Source: Campylobacter sp. MIT 99-7217 (GTDB lineage Bacteria; Campylobacterota; Campylobacteria; Campylobacterales; Campylobacteraceae). Taken from it: a stretch of 56,859 bases of DNA. Positions within the stretch are counted from its first letter, which is position 1; each line of letters opens with the position of its first letter. This document shows, piece after piece, positions 8,111 through 17,279 of this stretch. The stretch lies in contig NZ_QHLJ01000010.1 in the NCBI RefSeq assembly GCF_006864365.1, positions 1 through 56,859 of the forward strand. Reading direction: 5' to 3'. The position numbers were made by a program, and so were the translations under genes. The notes below the pieces were generated by a model. It did no database searches. It saw only the letters and a list, made by a program, of their open reading frames with translations, and was not told where the DNA came from.

Positions 8111-8708
8111 AAAAATCATTGCTATTAGCGAAAAAGATGAGGTTGCCGGAGATTTTTTACAACATATAGAAAAACTAGCAAATGCAAAGATTGATGCCTT
8201 GATTTTGAGACAAAGAGAGCTAAGCGAGTTTGAATATCTTGACCTTGCTAAAGAAGTGATTGCTCTTTGTAAGAAAAAAAATCTTACTTGTATTTTGCAT
8301 GGTTTTGATAAGGTTGCTTTGAAGCTTGATCATAGGTTTTTTCATTGCCCTCTTGGAATTTTAAGCAAAGAGCCAAGACTTGTGAAGTATTTTCATCTCA
8401 TAGGAACTTCCATTCACAGCGAGGAGGAGTATTTTTTAGCCGAGCGTTTTAAGTGTAATTATGCTATTGCTGGACATATTTTTCAAAGTTCTTGTAAAGA
8501 AGATATAATGCCTCGTGGTATAGGCTTTTTAGAAAAGATACTCAAACAGGCTAAAATGCCAATTTATGCCATAGGTGGCATAAGGCTTGAAAATCTTTGT
8601 TTTTTAAAAGATTTAAATATCGAGGGTGTTTGTATGAGAAGCGAGCTAATGAAAGATAGAAATTTAAAAAAATATGTGCAAGAATGCAAGCAAATTTTAA
8701 ATCCTTAA
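8100..8708 (+). CDS. thiE: ThiE/TenI-family protein (thiamine phosphate synthase-like)
   Basis: About 202 aa from ATG 8100, which overlaps the thiH end by 11 bases. GTG codons at 8088 and 8094 are alternative starts. It has the ThiE/TenI barrel pattern: ALILRQREL (phosphate-side strand), a HLIGTSIHSEEE segment like the ThiE IGxSxHS motif, AGHIFQSSCKEDIMPRG and the C-terminal IYAIGGI phosphate-binding loop. ThiE joins the thiazole and pyrimidine moieties; TenI-like relatives act as a thiazole tautomerase. Position after thiGH supports a thiamine role. Which of the two activities it has cannot be decided by eye. Confidence 0.75.
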   Translation: MWDKKIIAISEKDEVAGDFLQHIEKLANAKIDALILRQRELSEFEYLDLAKEVIALCKKKNLTCILHGFDKVALKLDHRFFHCPLGILSKEPRLVKYFHLIGTSIHSEEEYFLAERFKCNYAIAGHIFQSSCKEDIMPRGIGFLEKILKQAKMPIYAIGGIRLENLCFLKDLNIEGVCMRSELMKDRNLKKYVQECKQILNP

Positions 8709-8819
8709 AGCCTTTATATAAAAATAAATTATATTTTTTCAAATAAAATGCCACTCATAGACTTTTCATTAATAAATTTGAATATAATTGCACTTAAATT
8801 TTCACATAAAGGATAAAAA

Positions 8820-8996
8820 ATGGTAGTTAGGGTTGAAAATCCAAACGACAGAACAGCTTATATTGATTTAAGTAGAGATGATATGGAGCTTTTGCTTGAG
8901 GAATTTGTGCTTCACTATGAAAATTTAGATCAATTCATAGAAGCATTTGATTTGCTCGAAGTAACTTCAAAGATGAATGACGAATTTAACGAATAA
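8820..8996 (+). CDS. Small acidic hypothetical protein (58 aa)
   Basis: An ATG behind AAAGGATAAAAA opens 58 codons ending in TAA. The protein starts MVVRVENPNDRTAYIDL and is acidic (many Asp/Glu, especially in the second half), with no signal peptide or membrane segment. A TATAAT -10 box at 8783-8788 stands about 32 bases upstream, and a strong terminator follows at 9014-9047, so it looks like a monocistronic gene. I do not recognise a family. Codon use matches its neighbours. Confidence 0.7.
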   Translation: MVVRVENPNDRTAYIDLSRDDMELLLEEFVLHYENLDQFIEAFDLLEVTSKMNDEFNE

Positions 8997-9013
8997 AATT
9001 TTTACCTCTCTTT

Positions 9014-9050
9014 AAAAGCGTGTTGAACGCCTAGTCAATACGCTTTTTCT
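9014..9050 (+). terminator. Rho-independent terminator after the 58-aa gene
   Basis: AAAAGCGTGTTGA (9014-9026) pairs with TCAATACGCTTTT over 13 positions with one G-U pair. The loop is ACGCCTAG and a T-run follows. Confidence 0.8.
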
Positions 9051-9067
9051 CATCTATATTCAATTTT

Positions 9068-9107
9068 GATAATTTTTATCTAAAATTAAGCAAAGCATGA
9101 TTATAAT
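9068..9107 (+). promoter_or_regulatory. Fur-box-like operator and -10 box of the iron-uptake operon
   Basis: The palindrome GATAATTTTTATC (9068-9080) resembles half of the Fur consensus repeat GATAAT. A TATAAT -10 box lies at 9102-9107, about 47 bases before the FTR1 gene. The p19 locus is known to be iron-repressed in C. jejuni, so Fur control is expected here. Confidence 0.55.
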
Positions 9108-9154
9108 CCTCACTAGAGTATTTTTTCTTATATCAAAGTAAAGGTTAAAGATAA

Positions 9155-11266
9155 ATGAAAAAAAGTATATTTGCGGTTTTATTATTTTGTATCAGTTTGG
9201 CTTTTGGACGCGTTGATGATTATATAGCTGAGGCTGAGATTATCAAAAATATGCTTAATGAAAGCGTAAAGCTTTATGAAAATGGCGATGCACAAGGGGC
9301 AAAAAAGAAAGCCGAAGATGCATATTTTCAACATTTTGAAAATATGGAAGGTGCAGTTGGTCGCAACATAGGACGCAAAGCTATCACTATGGAAAGAAAA
9401 TTTACAAATTTGCGTCGTATGTATAAGGACGGAGTGGAACTTAAAAAGGTTAAAGCCTTGGTTGAGGGCTTAAACTACGATCTTGATGAGGTTGCTCCTA
9501 TCGTGCAAAATGGCTTTCGTTTAGTGGCTGAGGCAAGCGATGAAAACTATGACAAAAAAGCAGCCGAGCTTTCATCTTTAGAGGCTGAGAAAAAAAGACA
9601 AGCAGAAGCAGAAGCCTTAATTGCTTCGATGATGGGGACACAAGTTACTTCTCAAAGTAGTTCTAGCGAGATCATAGCTGATACAAGTGAAGAGAATTTA
9701 AACACTTCATCAAAAGACGAACAAAGCTCAAATTTACAAAGCAAAAGCGATCAAGAAGTTATAGCAAATTTACAAAGTGCAGCTTCCATTGATGTTAAGC
9801 TTCAATTTTTAATTGACAATATTTCGACCAAATTCAACGAAGCAGCAAGTAATTTTAAGGCAGGAAATTTACAAGAAGCAAAGGATTTGCTAAATTCAGC
9901 TTTGTTTGAGGATTATAGAAACTCAAAAGCAGAAGTTGCGGTGAGTGGTTTTACAAAGGCTGGAAGCGATCAAAAAATCCAACAAGGCATAAGAAGCGTG
10001 ATCACTAAGATCAACAATAACGAATTTGATGAAAAGACTTTAAGAGCGTCTTTAGAAGAGCTTGAGGATCAAATTTTTGACGCCTTTTTACAAATTCCAC
10101 AAGAACAAATCGCCTTGATCAAAGTGGAGGGCTTTAATGAAAATTCAGCGACAAATGTGGATTATTCAAAGATCGCTGATGATCTTAAAATCGCATTTAA
10201 TAATATCTTAGATGATTATCAAGGTTTTAATCAAGCAAGCATTGATGCCTTGCAAAGTGCTTATTTGGATATTTTTGAGGCAAGTGGCATGGAGTATAAG
10301 ATCGGTGCTGTAGATAGCTCTTTAAAGCTTAAGATAGAGGGCTTTTTTACTCAGGGTCTTGCTTTGATCAAGCAAAGTGCTCCAAAAGAAGAGCTTTCTA
10401 AAAATTTTGATACCATAAATAGCCTTGTATCTGGTGTTTTGGATAAAATTCAAGAATCTTCACCATTCTCGCTTTTTATCTGGGCATTTGGTATTTTGCT
10501 TAGAGAGGGCTTAGAAGCTTTAATTATCGTTGTTGCCATAGTTTCTTACCTTATACAAAGTGGCAACAAAAAGAGCTTAAATATAGCTTACTCTGCTCTT
10601 TTTACAGGGATTATCCTAAGTTTTATCACAGCCTTTTTGGTGTCTTGGATCTTTAAAAGTACAGCAGGGCAAAATAGAGAGATCCTAGAGGGCGTTACGA
10701 TGATAGTAGCGGTATTTTTCCTCTTTTATGTTGGCTTTTGGTTGCTTAGCCGTGCAGGAAATGAAAAATGGGCAAATTTCATCAAAAAACAGACCATAGA
10801 TTCTATTTCTCAAAATTCATCAAGAATGCTTTGGATCACCGTTTTCTTAGCCGTTTATAGAGAGGGTGCTGAAACCGTGCTTTTTTATCAAGCTCTTTTT
10901 ATAGACGCAAAAACAAGTTTGGATTATATGGGTGTGTTTTCAGGACTTATACTTGGTTGTTTGGTGATTGTTATACTTTATTTTTTACTCAAGGCAGGAG
11001 CTTTGAAAATCCCAACAAAACAATTTTTTTATATCACTGCATATATCATTTTTTACATGGTCTTTGTCTTTACGGGCAAGGCAGTAGGAGAGCTTATCAT
11101 GGGTAAGGTGGTTTCGCCAACCTTGATACCTATAAGCTTTGATCCTATTGATTGGCTTGGAATTTATCCATATTATGAGTCAATCATACCTCAAACTTTG
11201 GTTTTAATCTTGCTTGTTACAGGCATTTTTATAACACATAAAATCACTAAAAAAAGGAGTCAATAA
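9155..11266 (+). CDS. FTR1-family iron permease with large periplasmic domain
   Basis: 703 aa. Residues 1-18 form a signal peptide (ending SLAFGR). About 420 residues of periplasmic, helical, Glu/Asp-rich sequence follow, and then a membrane part with about seven segments. The two REGxE motifs that define FTR1 permeases are seen: LREGLEALIIV (about 449) and YREGAETVLFY (about 568). They provide the Glu residues for iron passage. The stop overlaps the p19 start (TAATG), matching the known FTR1-p19 partnership. It corresponds to the C. jejuni p19-system permease. Confidence 0.94.
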   Translation: MKKSIFAVLLFCISLAFGRVDDYIAEAEIIKNMLNESVKLYENGDAQGAKKKAEDAYFQHFENMEGAVGRNIGRKAITMERKFTNLRRMYKDGVELKKVKALVEGLNYDLDEVAPIVQNGFRLVAEASDENYDKKAAELSSLEAEKKRQAEAEALIASMMGTQVTSQSSSSEIIADTSEENLNTSSKDEQSSNLQSKSDQEVIANLQSAASIDVKLQFLIDNISTKFNEAASNFKAGNLQEAKDLLNSALFEDYRNSKAEVAVSGFTKAGSDQKIQQGIRSVITKINNNEFDEKTLRASLEELEDQIFDAFLQIPQEQIALIKVEGFNENSATNVDYSKIADDLKIAFNNILDDYQGFNQASIDALQSAYLDIFEASGMEYKIGAVDSSLKLKIEGFFTQGLALIKQSAPKEELSKNFDTINSLVSGVLDKIQESSPFSLFIWAFGILLREGLEALIIVVAIVSYLIQSGNKKSLNIAYSALFTGIILSFITAFLVSWIFKSTAGQNREILEGVTMIVAVFFLFYVGFWLLSRAGNEKWANFIKKQTIDSISQNSSRMLWITVFLAVYREGAETVLFYQALFIDAKTSLDYMGVFSGLILGCLVIVILYFLLKAGALKIPTKQFFYITAYIIFYMVFVFTGKAVGELIMGKVVSPTLIPISFDPIDWLGIYPYYESIIPQTLVLILLVTGIFITHKITKKRSQ

Positions 11267-11805
11267 TGTTAAAAAAAGCATTATTAAGCGTTGCAGCAGC
11301 AGCTGTATTTTCAGTAAATGCCTTTGGTGGTGAAGTTCCTATCGGCGATCCTCAAGAACTTAATGGACTAGAAATTGCCGCTGTATATCTTCAGCCTATC
11401 GAAATGGAGCCACGCGGTATTGATTTGGCTGCTTCTTTGGCTGATATTCACCTTGAAGCTGATATTCATGCGATAAAAGGAAATAAAAATGGCTTTCCAG
11501 AAGGTTTTTGGATGCCTTATCTTACCATAGCTTATGAGCTTAAAAATCTTGACACCGGTAAGGTAAAAAGAGGAACTTTCATGCCTATGGTGGCTGATGA
11601 TGGTCCTCACTATGGTGCAAATATTGCTATGGAAAAAGATAAATCAGGTGGCTTTGGTGTGGGCAATTATGAAGTAACTTTTTTTATCACAAATCCTGAA
11701 AAACAAGGTTTTGGACGCCATGTTGATAAAGAAACAGGTGTGGGTAAATGGTTTGAGCCTTTTAAGGTGAGTTGGAAATTTAAATACACAGGCACACCAA
11801 AATGA
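11266..11805 (+). CDS. p19: P19 periplasmic iron/copper-binding protein
   Basis: 179 aa with a signal peptide (LLSVAAAAVFSVNAFGG, cleavage near residue 21). The mature protein is the Tp34/P19 family fold. Conserved segments include EIAAVYLQPIEMEP, EADIHAIKGN, MPMVADDGPHYGAN and FGRHVDKETG. They supply the Met, Glu and His ligands of the known Cu/Mn/Fe site. P19 captures iron in the periplasm for the FTR1 permease. It is translationally coupled to that gene (TAATG) and followed by a terminator, after which the rest of the locus continues. Confidence 0.95.
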   Translation: MLKKALLSVAAAAVFSVNAFGGEVPIGDPQELNGLEIAAVYLQPIEMEPRGIDLAASLADIHLEADIHAIKGNKNGFPEGFWMPYLTIAYELKNLDTGKVKRGTFMPMVADDGPHYGANIAMEKDKSGGFGVGNYEVTFFITNPEKQGFGRHVDKETGVGKWFEPFKVSWKFKYTGTPK

Positions 11806-11809
11806 TTTT

Positions 11810-11836
11810 ATCCCAGCTTTTGCTGGGATTTAGTAT
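11810..11836 (+). terminator. Terminator after p19
   Basis: ATCCCAGC (11810-11817), loop TTTT, GCTGGGAT (11822-11829): a perfect 8-bp stem followed by a T-rich stretch. Expression of the downstream six genes may thus be partly independent, or reduced relative to p19. Confidence 0.75.
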
Positions 11837-11890
11837 TTTTATTGTAAAATTATAAAATTTCATAATCAAAATACTAAAAAGAGCGTAACA

Positions 11891-13285
11891 ATGTCCATTT
11901 ATTTTTTTCACTTTTTGACTATATTTTTACCCTTGAGTTTTATTTTAGCTGTATTATTGCGTTTTGAAAGACAAATTTATGCTGTTTTCATCGCTTTATT
12001 TTTGGGTTTTTTGTTTGGATATTTTTCTTTTTATATCGCTAAGGTTTATATACGAACAGATGAGCTAAGCTTTTATACTCAAGCTCTTTTGATTTTATTT
12101 TTGATACTTAGCTTTGTTTTTAGTTTTTTTACAAATTTTACTCGGTTTAAGATCTTTTTAACAGCAGTTTTAAGCTTTTGTTTTGCTGTGAAGTATTATA
12201 TCTTAAGCCAAGATTTTCCTATTTTTTCAAGCACCTTACTTGATAGCAGTGCGATCATTTCTTTAGGATTTATTTGCTTAGCTTGTATGATTTGCTTATT
12301 TTGCTTTTTCTTTGTGAGGTGGCAAAGCCTCTTTCAATCAAAGCTAAGTCTTATCATCTTGGCTATTTTTATTTTTCTTGAAGTGAATTTGTTGTGTGCT
12401 GATATTTTTAAGATAGGCTTTAGAAAAGACTTGATAGAAGCAAGCACACTGCTTATAAGCTTTGTTGCAAAAACGCAGTTTTATTTGCGTTTTGTGGCAT
12501 ATTTTTATATGTTTTTGATCTTGCTTTTGGCTATTTTAAGTTTAAGATTTAAGTTTAAGAACCCTGAAAAAAGTCATAAGCTTGATATAATTTATCGCAA
12601 GCAAAGTGCGAAAAATCACACTATAAATTCATTTTTTATTTTTACTTTTCTTTTTTTATTTATAGGTGTGGGCGTCATTTTGCACTTTCAGCTCATTGCT
12701 TCAAGACCTATTAGCATAGATCCTCCACAAGAAATAGTGCCAAATGCTGATGATGAGTTTGTTTTTGATATACAGCTTTTAAGAGACAATGACTTACACC
12801 GCTTTTCTTATGTAACAGGCGAGGGCAAGGTTGTGAGATTTTTCTTGATTAACAAAAGAGAAGATAGGGATTCTCCGGTTGCTGTTTTTGATGCTTGCCG
12901 AATTTGTGGGGATATGGGCTATGTAAAACATAATGGAGAGCTTATTTGCGTTGCTTGTAATGTGCGTATATTTTTACCAAGTGTAGGAAAAGATGGCGGT
13001 TGCAATCCTATACCTCTAGCTTATGAATTTGATGGACAAAAGGTTCGTATCAAGTTAGAAGATGTCATCGCAGGGTCAAATCATTTTAGTGAGATTAAAG
13101 AGCTTTTGGTTAAAGATCCTGTTTCAGGTGCAGAACTTATCAATCTTAAAGCACCATATTCTTATACTTACGCGGGATTTAGTTATTATTTTGAAAATGA
13201 GCAAAATTACGAGAAATTTAAAGAAGATCCACAGCAGTATGTAAAAAATAAACAGATTATCAAATACAAAGTGAATGATTTTTAA
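11891..13285 (+). CDS. DUF2318 membrane protein with a C-terminal YHS domain
   Basis: 464 aa. The first 240 residues form about eight hydrophobic segments, and a ninth follows near 255. The soluble part has a Cys cluster CxxC (ACRICG), CxxC (CVACN) and a further Cys (GGCNP), which is the DUF2318 pattern thought to bind metal or an Fe-S cluster. The end has a YHS-like metal-binding stretch: DPVSGAELI, then a YSYTYAGFSYYF segment. It starts 86 bases after p19, behind a weak ribosome site. The p19 loci of other bacteria carry the same gene. Its likely role is redox or metal handling in iron import. Confidence 0.8.
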   Translation: MSIYFFHFLTIFLPLSFILAVLLRFERQIYAVFIALFLGFLFGYFSFYIAKVYIRTDELSFYTQALLILFLILSFVFSFFTNFTRFKIFLTAVLSFCFAVKYYILSQDFPIFSSTLLDSSAIISLGFICLACMICLFCFFFVRWQSLFQSKLSLIILAIFIFLEVNLLCADIFKIGFRKDLIEASTLLISFVAKTQFYLRFVAYFYMFLILLLAILSLRFKFKNPEKSHKLDIIYRKQSAKNHTINSFFIFTFLFLFIGVGVILHFQLIASRPISIDPPQEIVPNADDEFVFDIQLLRDNDLHRFSYVTGEGKVVRFFLINKREDRDSPVAVFDACRICGDMGYVKHNGELICVACNVRIFLPSVGKDGGCNPIPLAYEFDGQKVRIKLEDVIAGSNHFSEIKELLVKDPVSGAELINLKAPYSYTYAGFSYYFENEQNYEKFKEDPQQYVKNKQIIKYKVNDF

Positions 13286-13294
13286 GGATAGAAC

Positions 13295-14575
13295 ATGCAA
13301 TTTATCATGATCAAAAATTCGATTTTTAAAAACAAAATTCAAAAAAGCTTAGCTTTTCTTACCTGCTTTTTAGCTACTGCCTTGCTTTGTGCTATGCTTA
13401 ATATCACGCTTGGTATAGGAAATGAAATCACAAAGGAGCTAAGAAGCTATGGTTCAAATATCCTTGTTTTGCCTAAGGGAAGTTCTTTAAGTATAGAGGT
13501 TGGAAATGAAATTTACGAGCCTTTAAAAAATGAAAACTATCTTGAAGAGTCAAATTTACATAAGATCAAAGAAATTTTTTGGAGGAACAATATCACAGCC
13601 TTTGCTCCTTTTTTAGAGGGAAAAGCCACTTGGAATAGGGCAGATCAAGATCCTAAAGAAGCTTTGATCATGGGGACTTATTTTGACAAATCAATCGAAG
13701 TTGATGATGAAGATGATTTTTCAACAGGAGTAAAAAGGCTTTATACCTTGTGGAGCGTTGAGGGCGAGTGGGCTAAAGATGATAGCCTTGATGAGATCAT
13801 GCTTGGAGATGAATTTGCTAAGGAAAATATGCTTAAAGTAGGCGATATTATCTTTTTAAATGACCAGCAAGTAAGGATCACAGCTATCATTTCGCATGCT
13901 CAAAAGGCTTCAAACAAGATCATCACAAGTCTTGCTCTAGCACAAAAGCTTTTAAATAAACAAGGCTTGTTTGATAAGGCAGAAGTATCGGCTCTTACCA
14001 TACCAGAAGATGATTTAGCACAAAAGGCAAGAAGAGATCAAAGCTCTCTTGATCAACTTGAGTATGATAAATGGTTCTGCACGGCTTATGTAGGCTCTAT
14101 CGCTCATCAAATCGAAGAAGATTTTAAAGGCTCAGCAGCCAAACCTCAAACAAGTATTTCAGATGCTGAAAGCTTTGTTGTCAAAAAGATTCAGTCTCTT
14201 ATGGGGCTTACAAGTGTGATTTGCTTGATCGTTGCAAGTATAGCCATAGCTGCTTTGATGAGTTCAGAAATTCATAGAAGAAAGAAAGAAATCGGACTTT
14301 TAAAGGTTTTAGGAGCAAATGCTTTTCAAATTTATATGCTTTTTGTGAGTGAAAATTTATTTGTTTGTATTTTTGCATCTATTTTTGGCTTTGCTTTTGG
14401 AATTTTGACCTCCGAGCTTATTGCCCTAAGTATTTTTAATCACAGCATAGAAATTTCTTTTATCGCTCTTCCTTTGAGCATAGTTTTTGCAGTGCTTATC
14501 GTGCTTGTTGGTTGTTTATTTCCTATGCGAAATATCTCCTTTTTACAACCTGCGGAGGTGCTTTGTGGGAAATAA
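13295..14575 (+). CDS. FtsX/MacB-type ABC transporter permease (iron locus, first)
   Basis: 426 aa. One N-terminal membrane segment (SLAFLTCFLATALLCAML) is followed by a periplasmic MacB-PCD-like domain of about 250 residues. Three C-terminal segments follow from about residue 295, including the cytoplasmic coupling motif RRKKEIGLLKVLGA. This is the FtsX pattern. The start ATG lies behind AAGGA with good spacing. It overlaps the next permease gene by 11 bases. With that gene and the ATPase it forms a heteromeric ABC unit of the p19 locus. The transported substrate is not known. Confidence 0.88.
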   Translation: MQFIMIKNSIFKNKIQKSLAFLTCFLATALLCAMLNITLGIGNEITKELRSYGSNILVLPKGSSLSIEVGNEIYEPLKNENYLEESNLHKIKEIFWRNNITAFAPFLEGKATWNRADQDPKEALIMGTYFDKSIEVDDEDDFSTGVKRLYTLWSVEGEWAKDDSLDEIMLGDEFAKENMLKVGDIIFLNDQQVRITAIISHAQKASNKIITSLALAQKLLNKQGLFDKAEVSALTIPEDDLAQKARRDQSSLDQLEYDKWFCTAYVGSIAHQIEEDFKGSAAKPQTSISDAESFVVKKIQSLMGLTSVICLIVASIAIAALMSSEIHRRKKEIGLLKVLGANAFQIYMLFVSENLFVCIFASIFGFAFGILTSELIALSIFNHSIEISFIALPLSIVFAVLIVLVGCLFPMRNISFLQPAEVLCGK

Positions 14576-15680
14576 ATTTTTATGGACACAAATTTTTAAG
14601 TCTTTGATTTTTTCATATCAAAGGCTTTTTGTTATCGTTTTGGCTATTTTTATCGGCTCTATGGTCAGCTCAGCCTTTTTAAATGTGTATTTTGATATAG
14701 ACACCAAGCTTTCAAAGGAGCTAAAAGCTTATGGAGCAAACATGGTTATAAGCCCTAAAAATAGTAATTTTATCAGCAATGAAGAATTCCAAAGCCTCAA
14801 ACAAAAGTTAGAAGCAAGAGCTTTAACACCTTATTTATATGCGTATTTAAATTTAGGCAGTTTAAGTGGCGTTGTTTTGGGAACTGATTTTAAGGAGCTA
14901 AAGCTTACTAAGCCTTTTATGGAAGTAAAAGAGGGCAGTTTTTCTTTGAGTGATTTTGATGAGCATTCAGCCTTTGTGGGTGTTGATTTGGCAAAGCAAC
15001 TTGAAGCCAAGGTGGGACAAGATATTCAAATTTATAATCCAAACACCGCAAAAAGCGTGAAGCTTAAAATCAAGGCTATATTGATCAGTAATGATGAGTT
15101 TGATTCTTTACTTTTAATGCCCTTAAGAGTGCTTCAAAGCTTAAATGATAATGCAAATATCAATTTTGCTAATGCTCTTGTGTATGGGAATTTTGATGAG
15201 GTAAATGCTAAGGCTTTAAGTGTAAGTAATGACTTTTTGTATGCAAAGCCTATTTCATCAGTATCTTTAAGCGAGAGCTTAATCTTAAATAAAATCAAAG
15301 CCTTAATGTTTTTGATCATACTTGTGGTTTTGATCATCGCTTCAACGAGTGTGAATACCACCCTAAGTTCGGTGATTTTTTCGAGAAAAAAAGAAATAGC
15401 CTTGCATTTGGCATTAGGTTCAAGCAAAAAGGATATCATCAAACTTTTTGGCTTTGAGTGCTTGCTTTTAACCATACTTGCTTCAGTTTTAGGGGCTTTG
15501 TGTGGGTATTTTTTAGCAAATATCTTTGGGTATTTGATCTTTAATGCAGGGATTGATTTTAGATTTCAAGCCTTTGTGATCGCTGTGCTTATTTCTTTGA
15601 TTTTTTCTTTTATGGCGGCTTTTTTTCCTATCAAAAAGGCTTTAAATATCAATGTGTGTGAAAATTTGAAAGGTGAATGA
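14565..15680 (+). CDS. FtsX/MacB-type ABC transporter permease (iron locus, second)
   Basis: 371 aa from GTG 14565, which stands seven bases after a strong GGAGG. A longer reading frame extends upstream but would overlap the previous gene by about 90 bases, so this start is preferred. It has an N-terminal membrane segment (LFVIVLAIFIGSMVSSAFL), a periplasmic domain of about 215 residues and three C-terminal segments with the coupling motif RKKEIALHLALGSS. It is paralogous to the preceding permease, and the stop overlaps the ATPase gene start. Confidence 0.88.
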   Translation: MGNKFLWTQIFKSLIFSYQRLFVIVLAIFIGSMVSSAFLNVYFDIDTKLSKELKAYGANMVISPKNSNFISNEEFQSLKQKLEARALTPYLYAYLNLGSLSGVVLGTDFKELKLTKPFMEVKEGSFSLSDFDEHSAFVGVDLAKQLEAKVGQDIQIYNPNTAKSVKLKIKAILISNDEFDSLLLMPLRVLQSLNDNANINFANALVYGNFDEVNAKALSVSNDFLYAKPISSVSLSESLILNKIKALMFLIILVVLIIASTSVNTTLSSVIFSRKKEIALHLALGSSKKDIIKLFGFECLLLTILASVLGALCGYFLANIFGYLIFNAGIDFRFQAFVIAVLISLIFSFMAAFFPIKKALNINVCENLKGE

Positions 15681-16327
15681 TGAAAGAGATGATAAAATTA
15701 GAACAAATTTGTAAAAACTTCCAAGAGGTCAAAGCCTTGCAGGATATAAATTTAAGCGTTCAAAAAGGCGAATGGCTTGCGATCATGGGACCTAGTGGGA
15801 GCGGAAAATCAACCTTGGTTAATATCTTATCTTTAATGGACTATCCAAGTTCGGGCAAGTATTTTTTAGATGGTATCGAGCTTAGCGAGCTTAAAGAAGA
15901 AGAAAAGATCAAGATCCGCCGTGAAAAAATAGGGCTTGTTTTTCAGCAATTTCATCTTATCCCTTATCTTAACGCTCTTGAAAATGTTATGCTCGCTCAG
16001 TATTATCACTCAAGTGTCGATGAAGAAGATGCTAAATTTGTGCTTGAAAAAGTAGGTTTAGGACATAGGCTTATGCATTTACCAAGTCAGTTAAGTGGAG
16101 GAGAGCAACAAAGAGTGTGCATAGCAAGGGCTTTGATCAACAACCCAGAGCTTTTAATCGCTGATGAACCCACAGGAAATTTAGATGAAGCGAATGAAAA
16201 GATCGTTTTAGAGCTTTTAGAACAGCTTAAAAAAGAGGGTAAAACCATAGTTTTAATCACACACAATCCAGACCTAGCCAAATTTGCCGATCAAAGCGCG
16301 ATCTTAAGTCATGGGATCTTAAAATGA
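15680..16327 (+). CDS. ABC transporter ATPase (LolD/MacB type)
   Basis: 215 aa. Walker A GPSGSGKST (about residue 37), Q-loop VFQQFHLIPYLNA, signature LSGGEQQR, Walker B LLIADEPTGNLD and H-loop LITHNP are all present. The ATG at 15680 has better spacing from AGGTGA than the ATG at 15677. It powers the two FtsX-type permeases encoded just upstream. The stop codon overlaps the start of the next gene (ATGA). Confidence 0.95.
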   Translation: MKEMIKLEQICKNFQEVKALQDINLSVQKGEWLAIMGPSGSGKSTLVNILSLMDYPSSGKYFLDGIELSELKEEEKIKIRREKIGLVFQQFHLIPYLNALENVMLAQYYHSSVDEEDAKFVLEKVGLGHRLMHLPSQLSGGEQQRVCIARALINNPELLIADEPTGNLDEANEKIVLELLEQLKKEGKTIVLITHNPDLAKFADQSAILSHGILK

Positions 16328-16809
16328 TCAAAAAGCTTTGTGTTTTAGTCCTTGCTTTCTTGCTTAGCTCTTGCATGCAAGATACTAAAAATGAGGGAAA
16401 AGTGGGCTTTAAAGCAAGTGAAATTTCAGCAAAAAATCTACAAGATGAAAGTGTGAAGCTTAGGGACTTTGATGAGAGTGTAAAGGTTTTGATCTTTTTT
16501 GAAAACGGCTGTGCTGCTTGTATCAAAGAACTTCCCTTATTTGATACTTACTTAAAAGAGCATAAGGGACAAGTGCTTGCCTTGGGTATAAATTCGGTAG
16601 ATTCTAAGGAAGTGATTAAGTTGATCAAAGATAAGTATAATATACAAAATATTAAGCTTTTAAAAGATGATCTAGATATTTCATGGCAAAGGTATAAAAT
16701 TTTTGCCCTACCCACAACAATCATCATCAAAGATAATATCATCAAAGAAAGAATCATTGGAGAAAAGCCATGGAGCTTTATAGAATCAAAAATTTCGTCC
16801 TTACTTTAA
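16324..16809 (+). CDS. Thioredoxin-fold lipoprotein (iron locus, first)
   Basis: 161 aa. A lipoprotein signal peptide ends in LLSSC (Cys 17). The TlpA-like domain has the active site CAAC in GCAACIKELP, and the conserved cis-Pro region ALPTTI. It is anchored to a membrane facing the periplasm and probably keeps Cys residues of locus partners reduced. It overlaps the upstream ATPase gene by four bases and the next thioredoxin gene by 40. Confidence 0.88.
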   Translation: MIKKLCVLVLAFLLSSCMQDTKNEGKVGFKASEISAKNLQDESVKLRDFDESVKVLIFFENGCAACIKELPLFDTYLKEHKGQVLALGINSVDSKEVIKLIKDKYNIQNIKLLKDDLDISWQRYKIFALPTTIIIKDNIIKERIIGEKPWSFIESKISSLL

Positions 16810-17264
16810 TCGCATTTTTATTTATAGCTTGCGATAATCACGAGTTTAAAAGCATTAATCCAGATCTAAGCTATGAGTTTAAATTTGATGGCTTTAGCAA
16901 GGAGCTTTCTTTTGGGCAGCAAAAGCCTTTTGTTTTGGCGTTTTTTACTAAAGATTGTGGGGTTTGTAAGGAGCAAATTGCCATTTTGAAGGATTTTTCA
17001 AGGGAAAATGAGATCAAAATCTTTACGATTTTAGGCGATGCAAGAGACAAGCAAGATGCTATTTTGTGGGCTGAGCAAAAGGGGCTTGATTTGACTTTGT
17101 TTTATGAGAGCAAGGCGGCTGATTTTTTATCTCGTGTGGTTGGAGGGATTTATGGCGTGCCTGTGATCGTTTTTTACGATGAAAACTCAAGGCTTAGACA
17201 AAAATTTATAGGCTTAACTCCAAAGGGTGTTTTGGAAAAAGAGCTTAAAAATATCCAAATTTAA
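16770..17264 (+). CDS. Thioredoxin-fold lipoprotein (iron locus, second)
   Basis: 164 aa. The start ATG lies 40 bases inside the previous gene. The lipobox is LFIAC (Cys 21). The active-site motif is CGVC in DCGVCKEQI, and the cis-Pro loop is GVPVIVFY. It is a diverged paralogue of the preceding protein. Two tandem thioredoxin-like lipoproteins end the p19 locus, as in C. jejuni, and suggest a two-step thiol relay. That relay is inferred. Confidence 0.86.
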   Translation: MELYRIKNFVLTLIAFLFIACDNHEFKSINPDLSYEFKFDGFSKELSFGQQKPFVLAFFTKDCGVCKEQIAILKDFSRENEIKIFTILGDARDKQDAILWAEQKGLDLTLFYESKAADFLSRVVGGIYGVPVIVFYDENSRLRQKFIGLTPKGVLEKELKNIQI

Positions 17265-17279
17265 TCCTAAGGTAAAAAT

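Noticed and set aside
14487-14564. Upstream extension of the second FtsX-type permease
   Set aside because: It lies within the previous gene; GTG at 14565 has a strong GGAGG.
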